Counted from the first letter of the stretch, positions 22,491-34,522 are shown. The stretch is 64,000 nt of DNA from Buxus sempervirens (GCA_947561395.2 OX387183.1:42514901-42578900), one strand, 5' to 3'. A program made the numbers and translations. The notes: a model not told the origin generated them from the sequence alone.

Positions 22491-23371
22491 TATGATGAAT
22501 TTGAATGAATAAGATGAGTCTATGATGTTTATAGCATGAGATCCCCACTTTTTTATAAAATTTGGATTTTTCACATATTTACACCTACAGCACTGTTTTC
22601 GTGATTTTTGTGTTTTTAGGCTAAGATCTTGGATTTATCATGATCAATATGGTAGATCTGAATCCAAAAGTCTGAAAATAAATTCTATGGTTTCATGAGA
22701 TGGTTTTTAAATCCTTTGTCATTATTGAGAGAAGACCCTACGGTCTCAGTTCTCCCCCTTTGATGTTTTTCATCAATGTGGGTATTTTTGGTTTTGATTT
22801 TCAGATTTAATGTGAAATTTGAGCTTTATCTATGTCCTGGATGATTCAAGTTCAATTTTGAAATATTTTATAAAAATCATATTTTTCCAGATTTCTAGAA
22901 TTTAACTTGAAGCCAGATTTTTGGATTTTTCACTTTAAATTGATTTTATTTGATTTTATCTCTATTTTATTTTGATCATAAAATCCTAGGAATGGTATGA
23001 TCATTTTGAAAGTTCTGGATCAATCAGACTATTCATATGAAAAAACCATATATTTTTGTCTTTTGGTGATTTTTCCTGATTTTTATAGCAAGCTTTTTCC
23101 TTTAATTTAACATGAACAATACCTGGCAACCACCTTGTGTGGATGAATAGGGGTGCCTAACACCTTCCCCTGTTCATAACCTAATCCCCTTACCATCTCT
23201 GGTTGTTTTTTTTAGGAGGGTTATTTTTACCCTAAAATTGCCTTTTGTGCTTATTTAATATTTTGGTGTCCATTCACACCTAAATTGAATGGTGGCGACT
23301 CTTTGTTTAATTTAATCCCGCGTGATGATAGAGAAAGTCAATTGGATTTTCTGATTTTTTCCCATGTCTCA

Positions 23372-23808
23372 CACCTACCTCTTAAACGAAGGTTCCTCTT
23401 CCTCTCTTCTCTCAACCACGCTTCTCTATCACCCAGCAACACTCTGGAAGATGAAGAACTCCAAAAACCCAAGCTTTTCTTCTTCCTCTTCTTCTTCTTC
23501 TCCTTCGGTCGCTTGTCGCTTGTGGCTGTTCAATACGAGTGAGAATACTAAGTATAGATTTAGGTTATTAAACTAATACTTATATTCACTTATCCCATGT
23601 ATCTCACATACACCAAACTCCATACACACGCCCAATCAAAGTACATACCTTGATATCTTATGATCGGACGGTCAGATCTGCGCCCAATTCTGGATCTCCA
23701 CTAATTAGATCATCACCTACAATAATAAATTATTTCTATCAATTATAACTCTCACTAATATTATTTATTAATTTAATTTATTATTTAAGGAAAATTCAGG
23801 GTTTTACA
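23372..23808 (-). repeat. Tekay 3' LTR, first 437 bp only
   Basis: Begins on the minus strand TGTAAAACCCTGAATTTTCC. It aligns over its full length to the end of the 5' LTR (30508-30944). The break point carries CACCT (23372-23376) or CCTAC (23374-23378), the expected right copy of the Ogre1 target duplication. Confidence 0.88.
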
Positions 23809-26800
23809 TCCTCCCCTCCTAAAAGAAAAATTTCGTCCTCGAAATTTACCTTGTGGTTTTGGAAATAGGTTGGGATACTTTCTCTGCATTTCCGATTCCA
23901 ATTCCCAAGTAGCTTCCTCAGTTGTGTGATTCTGCCAAAGTAATTTCACAAGTGGAATCACCTTAGTACGAAGAACCTGCTCCTTCCTGTCCAAAATCTC
24001 AACTGGATGCACCTTATAAGTTAAGTCCCCTCGCACTACTATCGGCTCATGCTGAATGATATGAGTAGGGTCATGCACGCACTTCCTCAACATAGAAACA
24101 TGGAATACGCCATGAACTCCTTCCAACTGTGTAGGCAAAGCCAATCTGTATGCTACTGATCCCACTGTACCCTTAATCTCAAACGGACCTATATATCTTG
24201 GAGCCAACTTGCCTTTCTTTCCAAATCTCTTAATCCCACGAGATGGTGATATCTTCAGAAATACCAAATCACCAACTTCAAAATGCAAGTCTCTTCTTCT
24301 GGTATCTGCATAGCTCTTCTGACGACTCTGGGCTGTAAGCATATTCTGCCTAATTTGATTCACCTTCTCAATGCTATCCTGTACAATCTGCGGCCCAATA
24401 AGTTGTCTTTCTCCAACTTCCACCCAGCACACTGGGGATCTACACGGTCTGCCATAAAGTGCCTCAAATGGTGCCATCTGAATACTCGCCTAATAGCTGT
24501 TATTATAGGCAAACTCCACCAATGGTAGGTGCTGATTCCAACTGCCTCCCCAATCCATAACACAACATCTCAACATGTCTTCCAACGTCTGAATGGTACG
24601 CTCAGACTGTCCATCTGTCTGAGGATGATAACTAGTGCTGAAATTAAGCTTAGTTCCCAAAGCTGCCTGAAATGCAAGCCAAAAGCGTGCCGTGAATCGT
24701 GCATCTCTGTCAGACACTATAGAAACTGGTACTCCATGGAGTCTCACTATCTCCTTGACATATAACTCAGCTAAAGACTTCAACGGCTGCGTAGTGCTCA
24801 TAGGCAAGAAATGTGCTGACTTAGTTAGTCTATCCACAACAACCCAAATAGCATCTTCTTTCTTTGCTGTCAATGGTAACCCAGATACAAAATCCATAGT
24901 CACATGCTCCCACTTCCATTCTGGAATAGGAAGTGACTGAAGTAAACCAGGTGGTTTCCGATGTTCAGCCTTCACTTGCTGGCATATCAAACACTTTGCC
25001 ACATACTCTGCAATCTCTCTCTTCATTCCTGACCACCAATAGATTTCTTTTAAGTTCTTGTACATTTTCGTACTTCCTGGGTGAACTGCATACTTCGATC
25101 TGTGATCCTCTGTCAATATCGTTTCCTTAATCTCCTCATCAGCTGGAACACAAATACGGCCTCTATATCTCAATAGCCCATCTCTATCTGAAAAATCAAC
25201 AGCTCCCTCAGATCCTCTACTCATCATCTCCCTAGTCTGAATCAACTGTGGGTCAATAAATTGTTTCTCCCAAATCAACTGAACCAAATCCGGCTCAATT
25301 TGAACACGAGCAACTCGGATCACTCTATCCTGTGGCATGCTAAACTCTCCCTGCCAATCTCTGACTGAATCAACCAATCTACACTGGCTCATCATGGAAG
25401 CTGCTAAAGTAGCTACCTGATCATCAACTGCACTTTTTCTACTCAAAGCATCCGCCACTACGTTTGCTTTACCAGGGTGGTATTGCAAAGTGAACTTGAA
25501 ATCCTTTAGCAAATCCATCCACCTTCGTTGCCTCATATTCAAGTCTCTCTGTGAAAACAGATATCTCAAGCTCTTATGATCAGAAAAGATCTCAAACTCT
25601 ACCCCATAAAGGTAATGCCTACATAGCTTCAGTGCAAAGACTATGGTTGCAAGCTCTAGATCGTGGGTAGGATAGTTCTTCTCATGCGGCCTCAACAATC
25701 TCGAAGCATACGCTATAACTCTGCCATGCTGCATCAATACACATCCCAAGCCTATCCTAGAAGCATCACAATATACTGCAAATGCCTCATCCATGGATGT
25801 CACAATCAAAACTGGCGCATTAGTCAATCTTTGCTTCAATTCCTGGAAACTCTGCTCACATTTCTCATCCCATTGGAACTTCACTGCCTTCTTGGTTAGA
25901 TTAGACAAAGGTGCGGCTATACGTGAAAATCCTGCGATGAATCTCCTATAGTAACCTGCCATACCAAGGAAACTCCTGACCTCTGTCACTGTAGTAAGTC
26001 TAGGCCATTCTGCCACTGCCTTAACCTTCTCAGGGTCCACCGATATACCCTCTCCTGAGATAACATGACCTAAGAAAGAAATCTGCCTTAGCCAAAACTG
26101 ACACTTGCTGAATTTCCCATACAATCCGTGGTCTCTTAAAGTGTGCAATACTTCCTTCAAATGCCATATATGTGCTTCACGGGTCTTAGAATATACTAGG
26201 ATGTCATCAATGAACACTACTACAAAGCTATCCAAGTATGAATGAAAAATCCTATTCATGAGGTCCATGAAAACAGCTGGGGCATTGGTCAACCCAAAAG
26301 GCATAACTAAGAACTCATAATGCTCATAGCGTGTACGAAAAGTTGTCTTCTCTATGTCCTCCTCTGCTACTCTCAACTGATGATATCCTGACCTCAAGTC
26401 TATTTTGGAGAACCAAGATACTCCTCCTAACTGGTCAAATGAGTCATCAATCCTAGGCAACGGATACTTGTTCTTCACTGTCACTTGATTCAGTTGCCTA
26501 TAATCAATGCACATCCTCATACTACCATCCTTCTTCTGCACAAATAGAACTGGCGCGCCCCATGGTGACATACTTGGTCTGATGAAACCTTTTTCCTGAA
26601 GCTCCTCTAACTACTTCTTAAGTTCCTCCTGTTCTGGTTTCACAAGCCTATAGGGTGGCTTTGAAACTGGAGCCGTACCAGGCATCAACTGGATCCTGAA
26701 CTTTACTCCTCTAGCAGGTGGTAATCCAGGTAAATCCTCTGGAAACACATCCACAAACTCCTGCACTACAGGTACATCGGAGATGACAAGGGTGTCACTT

Positions 26801-26850
26801 CTAAGCCCCTCTGCTATCACAGATGTTACCAGACCAATCCGTGACTTCAA
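23785..26850 (-). pseudogene. Tekay pol: RT, RNase H, integrase, chromodomain
   Basis: Single frame with TAG stops at 26611-26613 and 24490-24492, each where a Gln is expected (before LEELQEK, and between NNSY and ASIQMAPFEALYG). [21 protein letters not shown] near 26560 and active-site box FIDD near 26210. RNase H: FAVYCDAS near 25770 and a downstream SDHKSL. Integrase: zinc-binding region ending CLICQQ (about 24980), Asp in MDFVSGLP, Asp in VSDRDARF, Glu in [11 protein letters not shown], all present. The C-terminus carries a GPFEI-type domain and a chromodomain (PVEILDRKEQVL through ATWELESEM, about 23850-24000). The chromodomain directs integration of chromoviruses to particular chromatin. 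The tail reads through the PPT to a stop at 23785 inside the LTR. Confidence 0.92.
23809..23825 (-). other. Tekay polypurine tract
   Basis: Minus strand CTTTTAGGAGGGGAGGA directly before the LTR start TGTAAAACC; typical PPT for this clade. Confidence 0.85.
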
Positions 26851-27339
26851 CCCCTCACATTTGAAACAATGAGTGGTTTGATCCAGTCCTCAAACTATCA
26901 CTGTCCCCGCATAGCAATCCAATGTCACATGGTGTCTACATAGCCAGTCCATCCCCAATATCACATCAAAACCTCCAATGTCTAAGGCAATCAAATTGCC
27001 AGACAACTCCAATCTACCCAATCTAATCATGCAGTCTCTATGCATATACTCCACTCTAGTAGACTCTCCCAAAGGTGTGTGCACAGACAATGCAATATCC
27101 AATTTAGTGGGTGACAAACCAATCCGTCGTGCACAAGCAGGTGATATAAATGAATGGGAAGCACCAGAATCAAACAGAACACATGCTGATCTACCACAGA
27201 TGAAAAGAATTCCTCCAATTAGCTTAGGTGCCTTGTGATCAACCTCGATATCCTCCATACGATCGGGCTCACGCTCCTCATGTGCATCCACTGCATATAC
27301 TCTCGCTGGCTGTGGCTGCTGAGCAGGTACTGCCTGCCT
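26851..27339 (-). pseudogene. Tekay aspartic protease
   Basis: Same frame as pol, bounded by TGA at 26890-26892 and TAG at 27340-27342. The catalytic motif is DSGASHSFIS (about 27150-27180) and the second conserved box is VILGMDWL (about 26940). It would cleave the gag-pol polyprotein in the particle. Stops on both sides are single-base changes from CGA or CAG. Confidence 0.88.
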
Positions 27340-28485
27340 CTAGCCTCCTCTCTGAACTGGTCCTCTACCCTGGGGCTTCTGCCCAACCGGTGCTCTCTGA
27401 GCTGGTTGCTGAAACTGTGGCCTCTGTGGGAAAGTAGGCGTGGTCTCTGGCTGTGGTAATGCTGGTCGTGGCACTGCTAACGGCTGATAACTAGGAGAGA
27501 ACTGACAATCCGTGATTCTATGACCTGCCTTTCCGCATCTGTAACAGGTGCCCGGTGCTGCGACACACGGTCCAGGTACATGGTATCTACCACAACTGGC
27601 ACATCTCTTCGGAGCTGGCCTATACTGTCCTCCTGCAGGCTCCACCCTAGTCCAGTCTCTGGGTCTCTTGTTTCCACCAAGGAAACCTCTCTTATTTGCC
27701 GGCCTCATGGGTGGTCTAGCTCTGCTCTGGCTCACTCTAGCCTCTAAGTCACTCTCAGCTCTGGTGGCTCTACGTACCACATCCTTCAGTTCGGTGCACA
27801 AGAGTACTATCAGCATACTTTTAATCTTAGGCTTCAGACCCCGCTCAAAGTGTGAAGTCAGCCTCCTCTCATCCTGTGTCATGTGTGGTGCAAATCGGCA
27901 CAAGGCTGCAAATCTAGCCTCGTACTGAGCCACTGTCTGGCTTCCCTGAGTAATCTCCATGAATTCTCGCTCCTTCTTGAGCCGGACTTCCTCAGAAAAG
28001 TACTGGTCATAGAAGACCACTCGAAATCTGTCCCAAGTCATGTATGTAGCCTGTGGATCCTACCTCTTCCTGGCTGTCCACCAGTGAATTGCCTCTCCCT
28101 CAAACAAGAATGCTGCCAAGCGCACTCTCCGATCCATCGGGCATCCCATAGCCTCAAAAATCCACTCGACTCGCATCAGCCATCTCTCAGCTTCCATAGG
28201 ATCTGGACGTCCACTGAAGATAGGTGGATCCAATTTCCTGAACTGCTCAAGATCCTTGGCCGTATGTATGGCCCTCTCATGTACAGGCTCCTCTCCATGA
28301 CCATTGCCACCATTTCAACCATTGCCATGCTGGCTCAGCCTCTCCTCCCTTTCCTTGGCAAGAAGCTCTGCCAAGCTGCTAACAACAGTCCATATGTCAC
28401 CCCCTGGAGGTGGTGGAGGTAACGGAACATCCTGCTGCTCCTCCTCGATAGGATTAGCTCTAGCACGTCTTCCTCTACCAGACAT
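27340..28485 (-). pseudogene. Tekay gag
   Basis: Start ATG at 28485-28483 (MSGRGRRARANP), same frame as protease and pol. It shows retrotransposon gag features: EAERWLMRVEWIFEAMGC near 28150-28200 and TWDRFRVVFYDQYF near 28000-28040. A nucleocapsid zinc knuckle CYRCGKAGHRITDC (about 27510-27550) is preceded by a second Cys/His cluster (CASCGRYHVPGPC). In-frame stops at 28315-28317 (TGA), 28060-28062 (TAG) and 27340-27342 (TAG). It forms the particle and binds RNA when intact. Confidence 0.88.
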
Positions 28486-28591
28486 CTGCAAAATACAAAT
28501 TCACTTGTTAGAATCCAATAATTCTAGGGGTTCTATCTAGCGTTCTCACAATCCCATTCCCCTAAAGCTGGCTAATCTAAGGTTAGGACCA

Positions 28592-28605
28592 TTGCTCTGA
28601 TACCA
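28592..28605 (-). other. Tekay primer-binding site (initiator-Met tRNA)
   Basis: Minus strand TGGTATCAGAGCAA, four bases after the 5' LTR end; matches the plant initiator-Met tRNA PBS over at least 12 nt. Confidence 0.9.
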
Positions 28606-28609
28606 TCTC

Positions 28610-30944
28610 TGTAACGCCCCGAACCCGAGTCAGTGCAAACCGGCACCCGACCTGAACCCGGTTCGCTACTGTAACAACCCGAATTTAGTTCAACAACAAA
28701 ATCCGAGGTGTTACTGGCCCATATCAAATAGATCATCAATAATATACCAGACCAAAGATTTAAAATCCATTCACTTTATTATACTATCAGAGTTGTGGAA
28801 ACAAGTTTGTACGGAAGTGTAGTTTAACATCCTCAAATAAGCATATAGTTTGATCATCAATCATTAATATCAAAATCTGGTAAAATAAACTGGTTACTAT
28901 CTCTCTCTCTCTCATCTTTCTAATACATCAAATCCAAATGAATAATAATAATCTAATCAAAAGTGCTAAGTCTATGACATTCATCCACCTCAAACAAGAT
29001 CCGGATAATAGTAATCCTCCGGTGTATACTCAGCTATCTCTCCCTGGAAATCACTAAGATCCCCCTCTCGCGTATCAGCTGAAAAATGAAATAAAAGTAG
29101 GGTGAGATATGAATATCCCAGTAGGTAACACATGCATGATTAAACAGTTCATATAAGTAAAGTAATAGTTCATGCACGATTAAGCAATATCGACTAATCA
29201 GGCTCGCATAATCATTCATGAATACAAAACAGTTTGATAAACAGTTATAGAAATGAATTTCAACAAGTTTTAATATAAGAATCCAATAACAAGATCGATA
29301 ACATGATTCACACATTGCTAGGATGCACTAACCAGTAACATCGGATCAATATCCCAATCACATGCCTTCAGCATGTATTCAATAATAATATCAAGTGTTG
29401 TGATTTCAGTGTCATTGTAGGACTCACAAAGATAGATAAACCTTTTGAGATGATTCTCAACCAATTGCTATACTACCGTGTGACTTAGGAGCAATGCTAC
29501 TAATGATACTCAAGTCCCATGCAGCGCAGCTTAGACAAGAGTCGTAGTCACTGACTTATTGCACACGTACCCATCAGAGTTGGCATGTACCACCAGCACG
29601 CAGCACCAGAATCAATACATGGAGATGGTCGCTTATCCACATGTACAGGGAATCTCTAGCGGCTCACCGGGGTGTCCCTCCAGATATAGGACCTTCCCAG
29701 ACAAACTAACTTGCAAAGGAAGCGCGTCGCATATAGGAGTAACTCAACCCAAATGACATATCCCTCAGCTATCTAGCTACAACTATGGATTCATAACCAA
29801 CTATGCCCACTAGACTCCAAAAATTCCCTAAAATATAATATTTCTGTAAGGGTTGGTGCCTAGCGGCATATAAAGGTTAAATTTGTCAATCACTTCAAAA
29901 TTCGGTCATCTGAGTTCTGAATTCTCTATATATAGTTTTCTAAGTTATAGTGTCATTTAGAAGATGTTCTAGTAGTTAAATACAAGTTTGGTTTTCCAAA
30001 AACTAGGTTTCTCCATGTCTTTCAAAGTTTGGCAACTAATGTCCTAAATACCTTCCTAATTTGTTTTTCTGTAAAACAAGGAATTAGATAATTTATTTTG
30101 GTCTTAAAACATCTTGTTTAATCATTAAAATTGTCTAAAAATAGTTTGGAATTGAATCAGGGTGTAAAATTATGAAAATCTGCAAAATCTGAACAGAGCG
30201 CCTAGGATCGCTCAGGATCGCCCCGGCGGTAGTTCAAAATCGAACGCCTACGATACATCTTCAAGCGGTCTACGGTGGTCTGAAATTTAATACGAGCGCC
30301 TAAGATCGCCGACGATCGTCGAGCACAGTCAAGGTCGGCGGTCGTTCGAAAACGATCAGAATCAGTTCCAAATCATGATTTTTCTCGTCTAAACTCATTC
30401 TAACATATATATAATATGACTATCAATATATATACATCATTACATACAATAAAAACATGATTTTGTCGATTAATCACATGTAAAGCCAAAACCAAGGCAA
30501 ACGGTGTCACCTACCTCTTAAACGAAGGTTCCTCTTCCTCTCTTCTCTCAACCACGCTTCTCTATCACCCAGCAACACTCTGGAAGATGAAGAACTCCAA
30601 AAACCCAAGCTTTTCTTCTTCCTCTTCTTCTTCTTCTCCTTCGGTCGCTTGTCGCTTGCTGCTGTTCAATACGAGCGAGAATACTAAGTATAGATTTAGG
30701 TTATTAAACTAATACTTATACTCACTTATCCCATCTATCTCACATACACCAAACTCCATACACACGCCCAATCAGAGTACATACCTTGATATCTCATGAT
30801 CGGCCGGTCAGATCTGTGCCCAATTCTGGATCTCCACTAATTAGATCATCCCTTATAATAATAAATTATTTCTATCAATTATAACTCTCACTAATATTAT
30901 TTATTAATTTAATTTATTATTTAAGGAAAATTCAGGGTTTTACA
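28610..30944 (-). repeat. Tekay 5' LTR
   Basis: 2335 bp, beginning TGTAAAACCCTG (minus) at 30944 and ending GGCGTTACA at 28610. It holds a CT microsatellite (about 28899-28913) and a CpG-rich block with repeated GCGCCTA/GATCGC motifs (30185-30350). A possible splice donor AAGAG/GTAGGTGAC lies near 30513 (minus). The flank after 30944 starts ATTTG, the expected target duplication copy. Confidence 0.9.
30185..30350. repeat. CpG-rich patch in Tekay 5' LTR
   Basis: GAGCGCCTAGGATCGC and GAGCGCCTAAGATCGCC recur within about 110 bp in otherwise AT-rich DNA. Position and composition parallel the CpG-rich block in the LARD LTRs, although the sequence differs. Confidence 0.65.
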
Positions 30945-33720
30945 ATTTGCCCACGAGATTCGCGTGGATTCATTGACAGATACGCGCAGAAAATTAAAAT
31001 TTTGAAATAATTGTGTTTGTATCCAATATTTTATGTTGGATACAAAGGAAGTGCAGTGTATCTGACATAAAATGCCGGATACAAAGGAAATGTAGTGTAT
31101 CCGATATTAAATGCCGGATACAAAAATTTATCTATAAAAAGGCAACTGCAGCCCTATTTCGAGGGTTGGCTCTTCTTGGCTTGCTTCCACCTCTCCACCA
31201 CCTCCCCCCCCCCCCCCCCCATTGTTCCAGGCACGAAAGCCCTTCCTTTTCCCCCACCTTGCTCCCCAAACCCTAAACACTTCTCTTTTGCCTATTCTAC
31301 CCCCACTTTCCTTTCTTCTTCTTCTTCATTTTTCACCCAAGCAAGAAGAGAGGAGCTGCTGTTGGTGGCCAAAGGAGGAGCTCCAACCACTTCATTTGTC
31401 TCAAGGAGGCTCGAACACACCTCAAGAAGGTCAAAAGACCCCAAGGTATTGTTCCCCATGGTCTTTTATATTACATATATGAGATTGGATGCATTCCATG
31501 ATGTTTACTAAGATTGGTTTCTCCCATCCTCCAAGTCAATTTTTTAAGTGGTTGGTATGTGTTTTTCTCCCCTTTGTATGGCATAGAGGTCTCTAAAAGG
31601 GTAAGTGGAGGTATGTGTGCAACTCACGGGAGGGTGAAAGGTTTTGTCATGTCACACTAGATCATCTTAAGCTAGTGTTTTATAATTTCATTGCTGATTT
31701 GAGGAGGGAGCATGTTCCCTCATGCTTGAAGATCTTTTGTATCCCCATTGTAATCCCCATTCTCCACCCTTCTTTAGGTGTTTCTGAGGCTCCGGCATGT
31801 GAAGGATTTTCTTTTAGTTGAACTTGTATGATCATGCATGTTAGGTTACTTTCTTATGTGTTAGATTTCTTTAGTTTGTGATGTATGCTGGATTTATTTA
31901 TGATGTATGCTAGATTTCTTTAGTTCTTGTGATATATGATAGATTTCTTTAGTTGCATTTGCATGATCATGTATGTTAGGTTACTTCCTTGTGTGCACGC
32001 ATGTTATGCTCCTTGTTGGATGAACCGACTATGGTTTTTGGGGATCATGTACATATGACCCCGTCTATTGCTTTCATGTGGGTTATCGTGGTTTTGCTTC
32101 ATCCTTGTTGCTGTTTTGACCATCATAAGTCAGCCCCACATTTCTTGTCTTCTATTTCATGAGCATGAACATATTCTTGAAGATGTGAAAGGTTGGTTCG
32201 CTTTCTTCAACTTATGAGTTGGTCGTTGCATGCATAGAACTGTCTTTTTAGCTCCTAAACACATAAAGCACACAGTTCACTTATCTTTACAATGCAAGGT
32301 ACTATTTGAGTCCATTTGATGATCCTTGTATGGATTTATTCATGTGTGGAGATTGCTGAAGTTTTTGGAATGAGAAGGTGCCAAAGCAGGGGCACTTAAG
32401 CCCCTGTTTAGTTGCTAGTTCTAGCCCAAATGAAGGAGAGGGTGGATCTTCATCCATCTCGCTTGGACTTGATTCAAAACCCTCAATAGAAGGCCCGTTT
32501 GATTCCATTTGAACCACTGTGGGCCCACACAATCACTGGAACATCCCAAGAGGCCCTGAAACCCAAGCCCCCTTGAGAAACCTGAAAAAGTCACTTTCTG
32601 TGCTGATTTGACAACTCAGGTCGGATCAGCAAGGTCTTGTGTGTAGTCTACCTAAAATGTCGACTACAAAGGATTTTGTGTGTAGTCGACACCTCAGGCC
32701 GGCTACACTGTTAAAATGCTAATTCTGCTATTTTTTGATCTGTTTGATCAATCCGGATGAACCAGAAGGGTTCCCGGGTTAACTGGAGACCCGAAATGGC
32801 CCATGGACCGACCCGGTCCGATTTGATGGCCAATGGGCCTTCCAACGGGGCCCACTAAGCCTGGCAAGCTTAATTTTGCTAAACAAAGATAACCAAATTG
32901 ATTGAAGGGGCCAAACCCATTGGAGGCCCATCAAGGCCCAACTTGGGGCATGAATGTTTAGTTAATTTGTGGATTGGCCGAGATCCAGGGCAAGGCTTGT
33001 CGGGCCCACTAAGCCCATTGAACCCAACAAAGGTTAGGGTTTCCAAACCCTAACTCAGGAAGTCTTGGGCTTTCAAGCCCAAGCCCAGGTAAAAGGCCCC
33101 AAGCCCAATGCCTAGCCCGCTTTGGTATAATTAATCAAGATAACACAAAATCACTTGGCAAACCATTGTGTGGCCCACCCAAGGGCCCACAAAGCAATCC
33201 TGGCCCACTTGGCATGAAAGTTATTTAATTCCCAACTTGAACCTTAAAAATGAAGTCAAATTCACTTGAACCAAAGCCCAAAGGGCCTCTCAGGTTAGTC
33301 TGAGGCCCACCATGGGAGATGTGGGCTGATTTTAGCCCACCAAGGAACCCACGGGCCTTCCAATGGGGCCCGCCCACTCAAACTCATCTCACTTTAAGCT
33401 AAAAAAGATAAAATCAAGTAAAGGGACCCACACCACTTTGGCGGTCCCGCCAGACTTAACCAAATATGCATGCTGGATTAGGAATCAGGTGAGTGGGAGA
33501 CCAAAGTTGATTCAAACCAGGGAAACCTATGGGACCCGTCATTCGATGGGGTGGTCTGGGGTGTCTACGGACTTCCCTAGACCGCAACCGAGAACTTGCT
33601 TAGAATCTCAAACCGCAGACCAGCCTAATAGAAAAACATAGGCACCCAGGTGCTTGCCTGCACCCCTTCAGGCAGTGGCGACTCCAATTTCCCATTTTAC
33701 CCGTGCGACCCATGCGTACA
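30945..33720 (+). repeat. LTR C: Ogre2-family LTR, left part lost beyond the Tekay insertion
   Basis: Plus-oriented copy of the family whose intact copies start TGTAAGCACC. The visible part starts inside U3 and has three GTATCC-type palindromes (31018-31125). A TATA-like CTATAAAAAG is near 31131, followed by a 17-nt poly-C tract (31204-31220) and splice donor AAG/GTATTG near 31443. Further palindromes are at 32608-32710, and a dense GGCCCA/AGCCCA region runs 32780-33380. It ends GCGTACA at 33720, with PBS-like TGGCGACTCC at 33676-33685. Confidence 0.78.
31204..31220 (+). repeat. Poly-C homopolymer (17 nt)
   Basis: An uninterrupted run of C in the leader part of LTR C. It is prone to slippage and to sequencing error; the flanks are C/T-rich. 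Confidence 0.9.
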
Positions 33721-33824
33721 GTATAAAGAACCAAGGTAGGGACACTTAGGTCCCTATCACTTGGCGGGAACATCACATGAAGCCCAGCAACCCAAGCCCA
33801 TAGCAAAAATCCGAAAATACCAGC
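33721..33824 (+). repeat. LTR D, segment 1
   Basis: A 104 bp piece of an older Ogre2-family LTR between solo copies C and A. It matches the equivalent part of LTR B (around 39930-40130), for example GGAACATC followed by AAGCCCAG and AAATCCGA. It continues at 36979 after LTR A. Confidence 0.65.
33820..33824. repeat. Target-site duplication CCAGC, left copy (LTR A)
   Basis: Identical to 36974-36978 on the other side of LTR A. Confidence 0.9.
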
Positions 33825-34522
33825 TGTAAGCACCTCATTTTTGCACTCCCGGAAAAGCCAGAAATGCAAAACCCGGCTAAGAAGTCAAACCCTGAGGGGT
33901 GAAAAATTGACCTTTTAATCCAGTGAAAATCGGCTACCTTGCTTTAGCTCAATGGATAGAGCATCCCGACACGAGTCCAACGCAACCGGGTTTGCAGGAA
34001 TCGGAGTCCGGATGAAGGTTCTACGGGCGGTCAAACTTAAGGAGGAATCGAGAGTTGACTTTTCCTCGAAGTCCATGCCAAATACCTTGCTCCATACCAT
34101 TGGATAAATAATCTCGACACGAGTCCAACGCAACTGGGTTTGCAGGAATCGGAGTCCGGATGAGGGTTCTAAGGGTAGTCAAACTTAAGGGAAGGCTAAA
34201 AGTTTACTTTCCTCGAACCCCGTGCCAAGTGTTTAGCCCTATGTCATTAAATAGAGGGCTCCGATACGAGTTTAACGCAATTGAGTTTGCTCAAATCGGT
34301 GTTCGGATGAAGGAGATATGAGCTGTCGAAGTTTCCGAGCAGGAAAACCGGAAACTGCACACGTGGCGCAAGAACTGCATACGTGGCAACAAACGTAGCA
34401 AAATATCTCAGGGACTAAATCTTAAATATCAAAAATTCGTACGAGCCAATCCGTAGATATCCAAAAGTGTCAAATCGATCAAATCGGTCAAGTCGAAGGG
34501 CAAATACGTAATTTTTTGATTT

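Larger units (their letters stand above)
1..23371 (+). mobile_element. Ogre1: Ogre/Tat-lineage Ty3/gypsy retrotransposon (5' end outside window)
   Basis: The window opens inside the gag-protease frame of a plus-strand element. Seen in order: protease with G-patch, linker, RT, first RNase H, second (archaeal-type) RNase H, integrase, two antisense ORFs, polypurine tract and a 3' LTR starting TGTAGACACCCC. A second RNase H plus G-patch-like domain is known for the Tat/Ogre clade. The element is split at 2327-10571 by a nested insertion. Its 3' edge falls exactly where the neighbouring chromovirus LTR is interrupted, so it probably inserted into that LTR. The 5' LTR and gag N-terminus lie to the left of the window. 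All protein frames carry stops; this copy is not autonomous. Confidence 0.9.
21565..23371 (+). repeat. Ogre1 3' LTR
   Basis: Starts TGTAGACACCCC and ends near CATGTCTCA, where chromovirus LTR sequence takes over; the exact end may be 23371 or 23373. Landmarks: palindrome module 21660-21780, TATAAATA at 21971-21978, splice donor CCAG/GTAAGT at 22075/22076, a 155 bp tandem duplication (about 22175-22490), and a PBS-like TGGCGACTC at 23293-23301, about 70-80 bp before the end. About 1.8 kb long. Confidence 0.82.
23372..30944 (-). mobile_element. Tekay/Del-type chromovirus, 3' LTR interrupted
   Basis: Minus-strand element: 5' LTR (28610-30944), PBS TGGTATCAGAGC, gag with zinc knuckle, protease, RT, RNase H, integrase, chromodomain, PPT, then only the first 437 bp of the 3' LTR (23372-23808). 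Those 437 bp match 30508-30944 at equal length. The rest of the 3' LTR is missing exactly where Ogre1's LTR ends, so Ogre1 probably inserted there and the remainder lies left of the window. gag-pol is a single frame of about 4.7 kb with six stops and no frameshift. Confidence 0.9.

Noticed and set aside
21565-23371. Ogre1 LTR read as the shared middle LTR of a tandem element because TGGCGACTC follows it
   Set aside because: Ogre2-family LTRs show that this motif lies inside the LTR end, so it is not evidence of a second internal region.
33930-34100. tRNA-like reading of TTTAGCTCAATGGATAGAGCA in LTR A
   Set aside because: It resembles a tRNA D-arm, but no T-arm or acceptor stem follows at the right distance. 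It recurs, diverged, in the other LTRs as LTR sequence.
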